DNA of 64,000 nucleotides from an uncultured Pelagibacteraceae bacterium (GTDB lineage Bacteria > Pseudomonadota > Alphaproteobacteria > Pelagibacterales > Pelagibacteraceae), in assembly GCA_902575095.1 (NCBI GenBank), contig CACGPY010000001.1:132464-196463 (forward strand), read 5' to 3'. Below are positions 46,646 through 56,561 of this stretch, one piece after another; the stretch's first letter is position 1, and every line of letters begins with the position of its first letter. A model generated the notes under the pieces. That model saw nothing but the letters and a program-made list of their open reading frames with translations, was not told the DNA's origin and made no database searches. A program made the position numbers and the translations under genes.

Positions 46646-48334
46646 ATGAAAAAAGTTAATTATAAATGTAAGATTATAGGACAAATTATTTTTGTCATTA
46701 TATTTTTGTCCACATCACCAGTCCAATCTTTGGATAAGTTTAATAAAGTAGAGCGTGTGTCTGACTACTTTTCTGGATTGCTATTATTAAATGAAAATCA
46801 GTATGAAAAGTCATTGGGGTACTTTAATAAGTTAAATGGATTAGAAACAAGTCATAATGATTTCTCAATAAAATACTTGTATTCTTTAGTAAATTCAGGA
46901 AATCTAAAAAAAGCATATAAGTATTCAAAAAAACTTGAGAAACAAAAACTAGATAGCTATGAAAGCCAGCTAATTCTAGGAATATATTATCTAAAAAATT
47001 CAAATATTAATTTAGCTAGAAAATATTTTTTAAGATCAGCTAATAAAAACTCTGGACTTATACTAAATAATTATATTGCCAAATCGCTTCATAATTGGTC
47101 CAATTTGATAAGCTTAGGTCAAGCAGAAGAAGATTTAAAAAAAATTAATGATAGTTTTGAAAATTTAAAAAAAATACAAAATATATTTTTATATTGCTAT
47201 TTTGACAGTCCAAAAACAGATGAACTATTTAATAAAATTTTATTAGATCAAAAAACGGATTTTTCAAGATACAATTATTTTCACGCATCTTACTTTGCTT
47301 CATTAGGAAAAATTGAAAATGCAAAAAAAATTATTAATTTCGCTCTCGAGTCGTATCCAAGAAATTTATTATTAAATCAATATAAACATGAGTTAAACGA
47401 AAACAATAATGTCTTAGCATTTAATTGTAAAAAAGAGGAACATGTCATAGCTGAAATTTTATATATTACAGCCAATGTGCTATCCTCTCAGTCTATTTAT
47501 CCTTTATCAAATTTTTATTTAAATCTAGCAAAGTATCTTAACGAGGATTTTATTTCTTACGATACATTATTGGCAGAAAATTTTTATAAAGTTGATAATT
47601 TTGAAAAAGCAAAAAAGATTTATGATAATCTAAGTAAATACGGCGAGGCATTCAATTGGTACTCTTCAAAGCAAATTGCAAGAATATTAATACTAGAAGA
47701 AAATAAAAGTGAAGCATTAAAGCTATTAACAAAGTCATATAAAAATTTATTAAGTAAAAAAACTTATGAAGCTTTTGACTATGCTGAATTTTTAAAAAAC
47801 AACGAAAAATTTGAAGAGTCAATTCCAATTTATTCTAGAGTTATTAATCAAATTAATACAAATCATCCGTTATTTGCAGAGGCTACTGATGGAAGGGGTA
47901 TCGCATATGAAAGAATTGGAAAATGGGAAGAAGCTGAGAAAGATTTACTATTATCTTTAAAGATTAATCCCAACCAAGCTTATGTTATAAATTATTTAGC
48001 TTATTCATGGATTGAAAAAGGAATTAAAATAAAAAAATCTTTAACCATGCTGGAGAAAGCTAATCAACTCAGATCTAACGATCCCTATATTACCGACTCG
48101 CTTGGTTGGGCCCTGTTTAAACTTGAAAGATATAAAGAAGCGCAGAAATATTTACAGCTTGCTGTAAGTTTATTGCCAGCCGATCCTATTGTAAATGATC
48201 ACTACGGAGATGTATTGTGGAAGAATGGTAATGAAATACAGGCAAGGTACTATTGGAACTACGTTTACAATCTTGAAAAAACCGAGGATGAGTTAAGAAA
48301 AACCATTGAAGAAAAATTAATCAAAGGTTTGTAG
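46646..48334 (+). CDS. TPR-repeat protein, secreted or membrane-anchored
   Basis: A 562-residue protein with an N-terminal signal (hydrophobic about residues 11-28, ending PVQSL) and tetratricopeptide repeats through most of its length, clearest near the C-terminus: WEEAEKDLLLSLKINPNQAYVINYLAYSWI and the following repeat (YKEAQKYLQLAVSLLPADP), shown here in pieces. Likely a periplasmic scaffold; function unknown. It ends 1 base before ispE. Its start is 8 bp from that of the divergent glycosylase gene. Confidence 0.8.
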   Translation: MKKVNYKCKIIGQIIFVIIFLSTSPVQSLDKFNKVERVSDYFSGLLLLNENQYEKSLGYFNKLNGLETSHNDFSIKYLYSLVNSGNLKKAYKYSKKLEKQKLDSYESQLILGIYYLKNSNINLARKYFLRSANKNSGLILNNYIAKSLHNWSNLISLGQAEEDLKKINDSFENLKKIQNIFLYCYFDSPKTDELFNKILLDQKTDFSRYNYFHASYFASLGKIENAKKIINFALESYPRNLLLNQYKHELNENNNVLAFNCKKEEHVIAEILYITANVLSSQSIYPLSNFYLNLAKYLNEDFISYDTLLAENFYKVDNFEKAKKIYDNLSKYGEAFNWYSSKQIARILILEENKSEALKLLTKSYKNLLSKKTYEAFDYAEFLKNNEKFEESIPIYSRVINQINTNHPLFAEATDGRGIAYERIGKWEEAEKDLLLSLKINPNQAYVINYLAYSWIEKGIKIKKSLTMLEKANQLRSNDPYITDSLGWALFKLERYKEAQKYLQLAVSLLPADPIVNDHYGDVLWKNGNEIQARYYWNYVYNLEKTEDELRKTIEEKLIKGL

Positions 48335-49171
48335 ATGGTTATCGATTCATATGCAAAGATAAACTTAACGCTGAATTTAAGATCTAAAAATAACAAAGGT
48401 TTGCATGAAATTCAGTCATACTTTTGTTTGATTGATTTAGCAGATAAAATCAAATTAAAAAAAATTAAATCTAAAAAAGATAAAGTTATTTTCAAAGGTC
48501 CTTTCGCCAAATTTGTGAACAAGTCAAATAATTCTATTATTAATCTTTTAAAGTTGCTTAGGAGATTAAAATTAATTTCTAGTTATTATTCTGTTATTGT
48601 TAAGAAAAATATTCCAGTTTTTGGAGGCTTGGGTGGAGGAACAGGAAATGCAGCTTTTACTTTAAAATACTTATTTAAAGAAAAAATTAGCAAATCTCTT
48701 TTCAGTCGGGTAGAGGATAAAATTGGAACTGATTTTAAACTTTTTTTTTATAAACAAGGTTTTTTATCAAATTTAAAATCAATAATGGATTTAAAAAAAA
48801 AACAGAAAATGTTTTTTTTATTAATTCAACCAAACATAAAATGCTCTACAAAAGAAATTTACTCACTAGTTCGCTATCATTCTAAAAAAAAAGGTATGAA
48901 AAAAAATAAAATAAATCCTAAAATAAAGTTTATAAGCTTTTTATCAAAAAGTACTAATGAATTACAATTTATTGTTGAAAACAAGTATCCAATAATTAAA
49001 GAGCTGTTAATGAATATAAAAAACGAAAAGGGGTGTTATTTTTCCCGAATAACAGGATCCGGGTCAGTTTGTTACGGCATATTTGATAATCGAATAAATG
49101 CAAAAAAAGCCTTAAATAATTTAAAAATAAAGTATCCTAAATTTTGGTCGCGCGTTGCAAAAACTGTTTAA
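48335..49171 (+). CDS. ispE: 4-diphosphocytidyl-2-C-methyl-D-erythritol kinase
   Basis: GHMP-family kinase of the MEP isoprenoid pathway. Starts MVIDSYAKINLTLNL with the catalytic Lys; the ATP loop is PVFGGLGGGTGNAAF (about residues 90-104) and the catalytic Asp is in KIGTDFKLFF. ITGSGSVCYGIF is the third GHMP motif. Length 278, Lys-rich. It directly follows the TPR gene, an order common in alphaproteobacteria. It acts upstream of ispH at 31 kb. Confidence 0.93.
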   Translation: MVIDSYAKINLTLNLRSKNNKGLHEIQSYFCLIDLADKIKLKKIKSKKDKVIFKGPFAKFVNKSNNSIINLLKLLRRLKLISSYYSVIVKKNIPVFGGLGGGTGNAAFTLKYLFKEKISKSLFSRVEDKIGTDFKLFFYKQGFLSNLKSIMDLKKKQKMFFLLIQPNIKCSTKEIYSLVRYHSKKKGMKKNKINPKIKFISFLSKSTNELQFIVENKYPIIKELLMNIKNEKGCYFSRITGSGSVCYGIFDNRINAKKALNNLKIKYPKFWSRVAKTV

Positions 49172-49207
49172 TTTTTATGATTTATGATATATCAGGTTTC
49201 TTAACAT

Positions 49208-49281
49208 TGGGGCATAGCCAAGCGGTAAGGCAGCGGTTTTTGATACCGCCATCCTAGGTTCGAATCCTAGTGCCCCAGCCA
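49208..49281 (+). tRNA. tRNA-Gln (anticodon TTG)
   Basis: A 74-base cloverleaf. Acceptor TGGGGCA pairs with TGCCCCA (49271-49277), followed by G and an encoded CCA. The anticodon stem GCGGT/ACCGC holds loop TTTTGAT with anticodon TTG, reading CAA and probably CAG. The T arm CCTAG-GTTCGAAT-CCTAG is perfect. The cca gene begins 5 bp after the CCA. Confidence 0.97.
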
Positions 49282-49286
49282 CAATT

Positions 49287-50549
49287 ATGCTAAATATAAG
49301 TTTTAATTTTATAAATAATATAAAAAGAAACTTATTTCCTTTTTACAAAAACAAAGATTTAAAATTTGTTTTTGATAAAATTCAAGAGGGTTTTTCAAAA
49401 GATAAAATAACAGCTAGGTTTGTTGGGGGTTGTGTAAGAAAATATCTAACTAACAAAAAAATAGATGATATTGACATAGCTACAATTTTAAAAACTAATG
49501 AGATAAAAGAAAAGTTTAAAGATTCCAAATTCAAAGTTATTGAAACTGGAATTAAACATGGAACAGTAACACTTGTGTATGAAAACTTAAAACTTGAATT
49601 AACCACCTTAAGAAAAGACGTTGAGACCTACGGCAGGCATGCCGAAGTGGAATACATTGACGATTGGCAACTTGACTCTGAAAGAAGAGATTTTACTATC
49701 AACGCAATTTATCTTGACATTAAGGGAAATATATTCGATCCGCAAATGGGTGCGGTTGACTTAAAAAACAATAATGTAAAGTTCATTGGCGATCCTCAAA
49801 GAAGAATAGAAGAAGATTACTTACGTATTATTCGCTTTATCCGTTTTAAAATAATGTATAATAATAATGTTGAACCTTCTACTGGTGCTGCAATTAAACA
49901 AAATTTAAACGGAATAAAAAAAATTTCTAAAGAGAGAATTCTAATCGAATTATTTAAAATTCTTAGTTTAGGAAATTTTATCGATTTAAATGAAAACGTT
50001 TATGTAAAAGAAATATTTTCTCTTATTTTTCCTGAATTTGAGAATCTTGATCGGTTAAAAAGATTAAAAAAAATCTGCAATCATTTACAAGTAAATAAAG
50101 AACTTTTGTTGTCCATTTTACTTATAGATGAAAAAAATAGTCATGAATATTTTTGTCATAAATATAATGTATCAAATAATTTGAGAGATAAACTAAATTT
50201 ATTAGCTAAAAACTTTAATACTTTAAAAAAAAATAAAAATTTTTTTTTAAATGATTTAGAAAAAAATATTTACTTATACAATAAAAATCATTTAATTAAT
50301 TTGAACATTTTAAATTTTGTAATTAACGAAAAGCTTAAATTTAAAGATTTTTCTGAAACTTTGAAAAGAATATTAAAGTCTAAAACCCATCAATTTCCTT
50401 TTGATGGAAAATATTTGATAAAAAATGGTATGCAACAAGGTTCACTTATGGGAATAGTTTTAAAAGAAATTGAGGAAGAGTGGATTAAAAATAATTTTAA
50501 AATAAGCAAGGAAAGAGTTAGTGAAATAATAGCATTACGTTCAAATTAA
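49287..50549 (+). CDS. cca: CCA tRNA nucleotidyltransferase / poly(A) polymerase family
   Basis: Class II nucleotidyltransferase adding or repairing the CCA end of tRNA. RFVGGCVRKYL (GGxxR at residues 47-51), DDIDIA (metal-binding aspartates 61 and 63), then ERRDFTINAIYLD and RRIEEDYLRIIRFIRF, all head- and neck-domain signatures. Length 420. It starts 5 bp after tRNA-Gln, so no ribosome-binding site fits except inside the tRNA. It converges on greA with both stops in one TTAA. Confidence 0.95.
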   Translation: MLNISFNFINNIKRNLFPFYKNKDLKFVFDKIQEGFSKDKITARFVGGCVRKYLTNKKIDDIDIATILKTNEIKEKFKDSKFKVIETGIKHGTVTLVYENLKLELTTLRKDVETYGRHAEVEYIDDWQLDSERRDFTINAIYLDIKGNIFDPQMGAVDLKNNNVKFIGDPQRRIEEDYLRIIRFIRFKIMYNNNVEPSTGAAIKQNLNGIKKISKERILIELFKILSLGNFIDLNENVYVKEIFSLIFPEFENLDRLKRLKKICNHLQVNKELLLSILLIDEKNSHEYFCHKYNVSNNLRDKLNLLAKNFNTLKKNKNFFLNDLEKNIYLYNKNHLINLNILNFVINEKLKFKDFSETLKRILKSKTHQFPFDGKYLIKNGMQQGSLMGIVLKEIEEEWIKNNFKISKERVSEIIALRSN

Positions 50550-51022
50550 ATATATTCGACATTTAATATTTCAAAATTTTTTTCTCCTGAGGGGGTATTA
50601 ACCACTATCATCTCACCTTTATTTTTTCCAATTAAGGCTTTTCCGATTGGACTTCTAAAAAATATTAAATTTTTTTTGATATCGGCCTCATCTTGTCCTA
50701 CCAGTTTATAATTAATTTGTTTTTCTGTATTAAGATCTTGTAATTTAACAGTAGAGCCAAAAATTATTTTTCCATCATTTTCAATTTTAGTAACATCAAT
50801 CACATTAGCACGTGCAATTAAATCATTGATTGCGATCACTCTACTCTCAATTAAAGCTTGTTGTTCTTTTGCAGCATGGTACTCAGCATTTTCCTTTAGA
50901 TCTCCATGAGACCTAGCTTCAGCAATAGCTTCAACAACTTTTGGTCTTTGAACATTTTTTAAATCTTCTAACTCTTTTTTTAGTTTTTGAAGACCATTTA
51001 TTGTTATAGGTTCCTTATTCAT
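50546..51022 (-). CDS. greA: Transcription elongation factor GreA
   Basis: Rescues backtracked RNA polymerase by stimulating transcript cleavage. N-terminal coiled coil with ARSHGDLKENAEYHAAKE (the conserved acidic tip region) and a C-terminal FKBP-like domain ending GEKNFEILNVEYI. ATG 51022 gives MNKEPITINGLQKLKKEL and the standard 158 residues; an in-frame ATG 12 bp upstream would overlap hemF. Confidence 0.97.
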   Translation of the reverse strand: MNKEPITINGLQKLKKELEDLKNVQRPKVVEAIAEARSHGDLKENAEYHAAKEQQALIESRVIAINDLIARANVIDVTKIENDGKIIFGSTVKLQDLNTEKQINYKLVGQDEADIKKNLIFFRSPIGKALIGKNKGEMIVVNTPSGEKNFEILNVEYI

Positions 51023-51024
51023 AA

Positions 51025-51849
51025 TTATTTCCATTTAGCTTCAGGAGGTAGTGACATTAAAATAGAGTCAGTATTCCCTCCAGAGTTTAAACCAAATTTT
51101 GTACCTCTATCGTACAAAAGATTAAACTCTACATATCGCCCACGTTTAAGCAATTGTTTTTCTTTATCTTTTTTTGTGTATTTTAATTTTTTTTTTCTCG
51201 TAATTAATCTGTTCGAAATATTAATGAATGCTAATCCAAGTTCTCTTACAAATTTAAAGTTTTGATACCAATCTTTAGTCTCATAATCAAAAAAAATTCC
51301 ACCAATTCCTCTAGCTTCTTTTCTATGTGGTAAAAAAAAATATTCATCACACCATTTTTTATATTTTTTATAATTTTTTCTATTTCGTAAGCAAATTTTT
51401 TTAAGATTATCATGAACTATTTTTTCCTCTTTTTTATCCTTATGACTAGGCGTTACATCCATGCCTCCACCAAACCATTCTTTAGATGTAACAATAAATC
51501 TTGTATTAAAATGAATCGCAGGCATTTTTGGGTTTTTCATATGAGCTACAACAGAAACACCTGAAGCCCAATACTTACCATTATTTTCAGCACCAAGTAT
51601 ATTTTTTCTAAATCTTTTTGGAAATCTACCTGAGACAGTTGATTTGTTAACACCAACTTTGTCGAAAATCTTTCCATTAGTTAGCAAATAAGAAGTCCCA
51701 CCACCTTCTTTGATATTTTTTTTAAACCAATCCCTTCTAGAAAATTTAAATTTATTTTTTTCTAATAGTTCGAATGATTTACAAATCTGAATTTGCAGAT
51801 ATGAGAACCAACTATCAGTCATTTTTTTTTTATTATCAGATGAAATCAT
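51025..51849 (-). CDS. hemF: Oxygen-dependent coproporphyrinogen III oxidase
   Basis: Oxidative decarboxylation of coproporphyrinogen III in heme synthesis, using O2. RRDWFKKNIKEGGGTSYLL (about residues 39-57), WFGGGMDVTP, and RGIGGIFFDY with GRYVEFNLLYDRGT are all HemF signatures. Length 274. It supports heme supply for the oxidase and bc1 complex nearby. It overlaps trmL by one base. Confidence 0.97.
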   Translation of the reverse strand: MISSDNKKKMTDSWFSYLQIQICKSFELLEKNKFKFSRRDWFKKNIKEGGGTSYLLTNGKIFDKVGVNKSTVSGRFPKRFRKNILGAENNGKYWASGVSVVAHMKNPKMPAIHFNTRFIVTSKEWFGGGMDVTPSHKDKKEEKIVHDNLKKICLRNRKNYKKYKKWCDEYFFLPHRKEARGIGGIFFDYETKDWYQNFKFVRELGLAFINISNRLITRKKKLKYTKKDKEKQLLKRGRYVEFNLLYDRGTKFGLNSGGNTDSILMSLPPEAKWK

Positions 51850-52298
51850 TACTTTAATAATTTATTTTGTCTAAGAGCCTCTGCAGAAACAATAGCTACA
51901 CTCATAGCAACATTAAGTGATCTAGTTTTTTTATTCATTGGAACTTTTAATTTATTTTTAATTGATTTATGAAGACTTGCTGGCACCCCAGCACTTTCTC
52001 TTCCAAATAATAGAATGTCACTCTTCTTAAAAAAAAACTTATGGTAGTTTTTTTTAGCTTTAGTTGTCATTAGCACTATTCTTCTTTTTTTGTTCTTGCT
52101 TAAAAATTTATCATAATCCTCGTACCTGAATATTTTACTAAACCCCAAATAATCCATCACTACTCTTTTAAATCTTGCGTCATGTAAATCAAAACCACAA
52201 GGTTCAATAATGTGAATTTTCAGGTTTAAACAGGCGCTCAATCTAATTATGGCAGCTGTATTTTGAGGTATATCCGGTTTATATAGAGCTATGTGCAT
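51849..52298 (-). CDS. trmL: tRNA (cytidine/uridine34-2'-O)-methyltransferase TrmL
   Basis: SPOUT methylase of the wobble base of tRNA-Leu isoacceptors. MHIALYKPDIPQNTAAIIRL at the start, LFGRESAGVP and MNKKTRSLNVAMSVAI form the knot and SAM site. Length 149, standard. It diverges from petA across an 89-bp gap. Confidence 0.95.
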   Translation of the reverse strand: MHIALYKPDIPQNTAAIIRLSACLNLKIHIIEPCGFDLHDARFKRVVMDYLGFSKIFRYEDYDKFLSKNKKRRIVLMTTKAKKNYHKFFFKKSDILLFGRESAGVPASLHKSIKNKLKVPMNKKTRSLNVAMSVAIVSAEALRQNKLLK

Positions 52299-52387
52299 TA
52301 TTATTGCTTAATTTATGTGTCATTCTGACCCTAGAGTATTTAAAAACATAGTTTAAATAAATATATACATTATAAACGCAATGATTA

Positions 52388-52909
52388 ATGAGCAAAGAAG
52401 AAAAAAAAGTAAATAGAAGAGATTTTTTATTTACAGCTAGTTACACTATTGGAGCAGTAGGAGTTGGCGCAGTAATTTGGCCGATGATAGACCAAATGAA
52501 TCCAGATAAAGCTCAACAAGCTTTAGCAACTACAGAAGTCGATATTAGTAGCATAGAACCTGGTAAATCTATTACCGTTTTATGGAGAGGAAAGCCAATA
52601 TTTATAAAAAAAAGAACTCCAGAGGAAATTGCTGAGGCCAGAGCGGTAAAATTGGACGATTTGCCCGATCCTCAAAAAGATGAGGACAGAGTAAAAGAGG
52701 GAAAAGATGAGTGGTTAGTTATGCTAGGCGTCTGTACACACCTTGGATGTGTGCCTTTAAAAGATAAAGGGGAATTCAATGGTTGGTTTTGTCCTTGCCA
52801 TGGTTCGCATTACGATGTATCAGGCAGAATAAGAAAAGGACCAGCTCCAACAAATATGGAAATTCCAAAGTTTGAATTTGTTGATAGCAATACAATTAAA
52901 ATTGGATAA
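52388..52909 (+). CDS. petA: Ubiquinol-cytochrome c reductase Rieske iron-sulfur subunit
   Basis: Carries the Rieske [2Fe-2S] cluster of the bc1 complex. Tat-type N-terminus with twin Arg at residues 10-11 (VNRRDFLF) and one membrane helix. Cluster ligands are in CTHLGC (C116, H118, with C121) and CPCHGSH (C135, C137 and H138). The insert between about residues 70 and 105 is acidic. Length 173. The 89-bp gap upstream probably holds the petABC promoter; I see no Shine-Dalgarno sequence before the ATG. Confidence 0.98.
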   Translation: MSKEEKKVNRRDFLFTASYTIGAVGVGAVIWPMIDQMNPDKAQQALATTEVDISSIEPGKSITVLWRGKPIFIKKRTPEEIAEARAVKLDDLPDPQKDEDRVKEGKDEWLVMLGVCTHLGCVPLKDKGEFNGWFCPCHGSHYDVSGRIRKGPAPTNMEIPKFEFVDSNTIKIG

Positions 52910-52918
52910 ATATTATTT

Positions 52919-54178
52919 ATGAGTGAGCACGAATACGTACCGAAATCTAAAGCAGGAAAATGGTTTAATGACCGTTTACCTTTGCTCACGCTTGGAGCAC
53001 ATCTAACAGATTATCCAACTCCCAAAAATTTAAATTATTGGTGGACTTTTGGCGGAATTTTAACTTTTTGTTTGATTACTCAAATAGTTACAGGAATTGT
53101 TTTAGCGATGCATTACGTCGCTCATGCAGATTTAGCTTTTGCAAGTGTTGAACACATAATGAGAGATGTAAATTATGGTTGGCTAATAAGATATATTCAT
53201 AGCAACGGTGCATCAATGTTTTTCCTAGCAGTTTACATACACATTTTTAGATCCTTGTTTTATGGATCATATAAATCACCAAGAGAGGTAATCTGGATAA
53301 TTGGTCTTATGATTTATTTATTAATGATGGCAGCCGCTTTTATGGGTTACGTTTTGCCTTGGGGTCAAATGAGCTTCTGGGGTGCCACAGTAATAACAAA
53401 TTTATTTAGTGCGATACCATTAGTTGGAGACAGTATAACAACTTGGTTATGGGGAGCATATTCAGTGGATAATCCAACACTAAACAGATTCTTTAGTTTA
53501 CATTATTTAATTCCGTTTTTAATTTTAGGATTAGTAGTTTTACACATTTGGGCTTTACATGTTCCAGGAAATAATAACCCCGTAGGAATTGATATAAAGA
53601 AACCGTCAAAAGATACAGTGCCATTTCATCCTTATATAACTATTAAAGATGCTTTCGCGCTTTTAGTATTTATGATTATATTTGCCGGTTTCGTATTCTT
53701 CACTCCTAATGTTTTAGGTCACTCAGACAATTACATACCTGCTAATCCATTAATTACACCTGCTCACATTGTGCCTGAATGGTATTTGTTACCATTTTAT
53801 GCAATTTTAAGATCTGTACCTGATAAATTAGGTGGGGTAATTTTAATGTTCAGCGCAATTTTTATTTTATTTGTTTTACCTTGGTTAGATACATCAAAAG
53901 TTAGATCGGCTGTTTTTAGACCGATTTATAGACAGTTCTTTTGGATATTAGTAATTGACGTTCTAATGCTTGGTTATGTTGGTGCTATGCCAGCTGAAGG
54001 AATTTATTTAGTATTAGCTAGAGTGGGAACTGTTTATTACTTCTTACATTTTATAGTAGTTATGCCTGTTGTCGGTTATTTAGAAAAAACAGATCCAATT
54101 CCTATGAGTATTTCCGAGCCAGTTTTAACCGGAGGAGCAGAACCATCTTTAGCTAGGAAGGTTAATGATAAAGTTTAA
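52919..54178 (+). CDS. petB: Cytochrome b of the bc1 complex
   Basis: Membrane core of complex III with two b hemes and the quinol sites. [21 protein letters not shown] and the [18 protein letters not shown] segment (PEWY at the Qo site) are diagnostic; the paired heme-ligand His are in helices B and D. Length 419, fused full-length type as in proteobacteria. It starts 9 bp after petA and overlaps petC. Confidence 0.99.
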   Translation: MSEHEYVPKSKAGKWFNDRLPLLTLGAHLTDYPTPKNLNYWWTFGGILTFCLITQIVTGIVLAMHYVAHADLAFASVEHIMRDVNYGWLIRYIHSNGASMFFLAVYIHIFRSLFYGSYKSPREVIWIIGLMIYLLMMAAAFMGYVLPWGQMSFWGATVITNLFSAIPLVGDSITTWLWGAYSVDNPTLNRFFSLHYLIPFLILGLVVLHIWALHVPGNNNPVGIDIKKPSKDTVPFHPYITIKDAFALLVFMIIFAGFVFFTPNVLGHSDNYIPANPLITPAHIVPEWYLLPFYAILRSVPDKLGGVILMFSAIFILFVLPWLDTSKVRSAVFRPIYRQFFWILVIDVLMLGYVGAMPAEGIYLVLARVGTVYYFLHFIVVMPVVGYLEKTDPIPMSISEPVLTGGAEPSLARKVNDKV

Positions 54179-54947
54179 TTTAAAACTACTCGTTTTATCT
54201 TTTCTATTACTTATTTCACACAAGCCACTGCAAAGCGCTGAAATGGTTGATCCAATTAAAGTGGATTGGAGTTTTAAAGGTTTAACAGGAACTTTCGATA
54301 GAGCATCACTACAAAGGGGTTTTCAAGTTTATAAGGAAGTCTGTGCATCTTGCCATTCAATGCAATATCTAAGCTATAGAAATCTAGGAGAACCTGGTGG
54401 GCCTGAGTTTTCAGAACAAGAAGTGAAAGCTATTGCTGCTAGTTTCGAAATAGAAGATGGTCCAGATTCTCAGGGAGAAATGTTTACTCGACCAGGAAAA
54501 CCTTCAGACAAATTTAAAAGCCCATACCCAAATGTTCAGGCAGCAACAGCTGCTAATGGTGGGGCATATCCGCCTGATATGTCAGTTTTAGTTAAAGCAA
54601 GAAAAGGAGGAGCTAATTACATTTACTCAGTTCTTGTCGGTTACGAAGACCCTCCTCCAGGCGTAACTCTTGATGACGGTGTTTATTACAATAAATATAT
54701 GGCCGGCAATAAGATTAAAATGCCAAATAATTTAATGGATGGTCTAGTTGAATATGCAGATGGTACAGAGTCTACCGTTGATCAAATGGCTAAAGATGTA
54801 ACGACTTTTTTAGCTTGGGCTGCAGAACCTGAACTTGAAGAAAGACATAAAACGGGTGTTAAAGTAATTATATACTTAGTACTATTAACAACCTTAGTAT
54901 ATCTTAGTATGAAGAAAATTTGGTCACGGGTTGACACGGAAGTATAA
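54165..54947 (+). CDS. petC: Cytochrome c1
   Basis: Heme c subunit of the bc1 complex. Signal peptide to about residue 25 (LQSAEM), heme-binding CASCH at residues 60-64, distal Met region NKIKMPNNL, and one C-terminal anchor helix with KKIWSRVD on its cytoplasmic side. Length 260. Overlaps petB by 14 bp, and its 3' end overlaps the convergent ychF by 24 bp. Confidence 0.97.
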   Translation: MIKFNLKLLVLSFLLLISHKPLQSAEMVDPIKVDWSFKGLTGTFDRASLQRGFQVYKEVCASCHSMQYLSYRNLGEPGGPEFSEQEVKAIAASFEIEDGPDSQGEMFTRPGKPSDKFKSPYPNVQAATAANGGAYPPDMSVLVKARKGGANYIYSVLVGYEDPPPGVTLDDGVYYNKYMAGNKIKMPNNLMDGLVEYADGTESTVDQMAKDVTTFLAWAAEPELEERHKTGVKVIIYLVLLTTLVYLSMKKIWSRVDTEV

Positions 54948-55994
54948 AACATCTCCATCTTTTACAATATAATCTTTTCCTTCTATCCTTAGCTTTCCGT
55001 TCTCTTTGCATTTCTCAGCACTTCCAAATTTTATAAAATCCTCACATGTTACAGCTTCAGCTCGAATAAAGTTTTTTTCAAAATCCGTGTGGATCACGCT
55101 TGCTGCTTTTGGTGCTAGAGTATTTTTTTCTACAGTCCAAGCTCTACTTTCCTCAGGTCCTGAGGTAAAAAATGTGTCGAGATTCAAGAGGTCATAGCCT
55201 TCTTTAATTAACTGATTAAGACCGGTTTTATTTAATCCTATTTCTTTCATAAAGGTTTCCCTTTCATTGTTATCTAATCCCATGATTTGATCTTCAATGT
55301 CAGCACAGATAGTCACAATTTTTTCATTAGAATATTTTTTTTTAATACTTTCAGTAAAAATATTACCTTTAATTAGGCTTTCCTCATCTACATTACACAC
55401 AATGATTTTTGGTTTTATAGTTAATAAACCTAATGTAGTTAAAAATTGTTTTTCATTTTTATCTTCTATAGTCGCTTCTTTACCCTCATTTAATTGTCTC
55501 AATTTTTCCTCAAGCATTTTTACTTCTTTTTCTTGAAGTAATTTTTTCTTACCCTTTTCAAGTTTTTTTTGAATAATATCTATATCAGAGAGGATTATTT
55601 CAGTTTTAATTGTCTCAAGATCTTCTATTGGATCAATTTTAGAGTTGACGTGAGTAATTTTATCTGAGTCGAAACATCTTACTAAGTGAATAATTGCGTC
55701 TACCTCTCTGATATGAGACAAAAATTTATTTCCTAATCCCTCACCTTTTGATGCTCCTTTAACTAATCCAGCAATATCTACGAAAGTTATATTTGTATAA
55801 ATTTTTTTTTTGGAATTTGATAAATTGCTTAATTTGTCAAGTCTTTCATCAATTACATCAACTATCCCAATATTCGGATCTATGGTGCAGAAAGGGAAAT
55901 TGGCTGCTTCTGCATTTTTAGAAGCTGTTAATGCGTTAAATAAAGTAGACTTCCCTACATTAGGAAGACCTACTATTCCACATTTAAATCCCAT
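54924..55994 (-). CDS. ychF: Ribosome-binding ATPase YchF
   Basis: Obg-family P-loop ATPase. Walker A GLPNVGKST is at residues 9-17, the G3 motif in DIAGLVKGASKGEGLGN, and VCNVDE in place of NKxD, which explains ATP rather than GTP preference. C-terminal TGS-like domain present. Length 356. It overlaps pth by 11 bp, a pairing common across bacteria. Confidence 0.97.
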   Translation of the reverse strand: MGFKCGIVGLPNVGKSTLFNALTASKNAEAANFPFCTIDPNIGIVDVIDERLDKLSNLSNSKKKIYTNITFVDIAGLVKGASKGEGLGNKFLSHIREVDAIIHLVRCFDSDKITHVNSKIDPIEDLETIKTEIILSDIDIIQKKLEKGKKKLLQEKEVKMLEEKLRQLNEGKEATIEDKNEKQFLTTLGLLTIKPKIIVCNVDEESLIKGNIFTESIKKKYSNEKIVTICADIEDQIMGLDNNERETFMKEIGLNKTGLNQLIKEGYDLLNLDTFFTSGPEESRAWTVEKNTLAPKAASVIHTDFEKNFIRAEAVTCEDFIKFGSAEKCKENGKLRIEGKDYIVKDGDVLYFRVNP

Positions 55995-56556
55995 TTAAAT
56001 CTTGATTAACTTTACTAGAAAAAAGGTCTATTTTTTTTTCAATCAAGGTAGGAAGTTGTTTAACAATGTTATCTGTTATCTCGTTAATTTTTTCTTCCTC
56101 ATCTTCTTTAAAGTCTTCTAATACATGATTATTAACTTTTTTCTTTTGTTTCGGATGTCCTATACCAATACGAACTCTTGAATAATCTTTACCAATAAAT
56201 TTATCAATTGACTCAATTCCGTTATGTCCTGCACTACTACCACCAAATTTCGCTTTTATTTTACCAAAATCAATATCCATATCGTCGTGAAAAACAAAAA
56301 CATCTTTTGCATCAATCTTAAAGTAATCAATCAATTCTTTAATTGCTGTTCCGGAATTATTCATAAAAGTTAAAGGTTTGATAGCGTAGATTTTTTTTTC
56401 ATCAATACTTCCAGTCGTTAATAAACCTTTAAATTTTGGTTTTTGCTTTGATAACTTAAAGTGGGTGTTAATAGCATCAATTATCTTGAAACCAATATTG
56501 TGTCTTGTATTAGTATAGTTGGATCCAGGATTTCCTAATCCGACGAGTAAAAGCAT
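55984..56556 (-). CDS. pth: Peptidyl-tRNA hydrolase
   Basis: Recycles peptidyl-tRNA dropped from the ribosome. VGLGNPGSNYTNTRHNIGF contains catalytic H19; FHDDMDIDFGKIK and GSSAGHNGIESI follow. Length 190, standard. It lies between ychF and rplY in the usual rplY-pth-ychF order. Confidence 0.97.
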   Translation of the reverse strand: MLLLVGLGNPGSNYTNTRHNIGFKIIDAINTHFKLSKQKPKFKGLLTTGSIDEKKIYAIKPLTFMNNSGTAIKELIDYFKIDAKDVFVFHDDMDIDFGKIKAKFGGSSAGHNGIESIDKFIGKDYSRVRIGIGHPKQKKKVNNHVLEDFKEDEEEKINEITDNIVKQLPTLIEKKIDLFSSKVNQDLNGI

Positions 56557-56561
56557 ATTAA

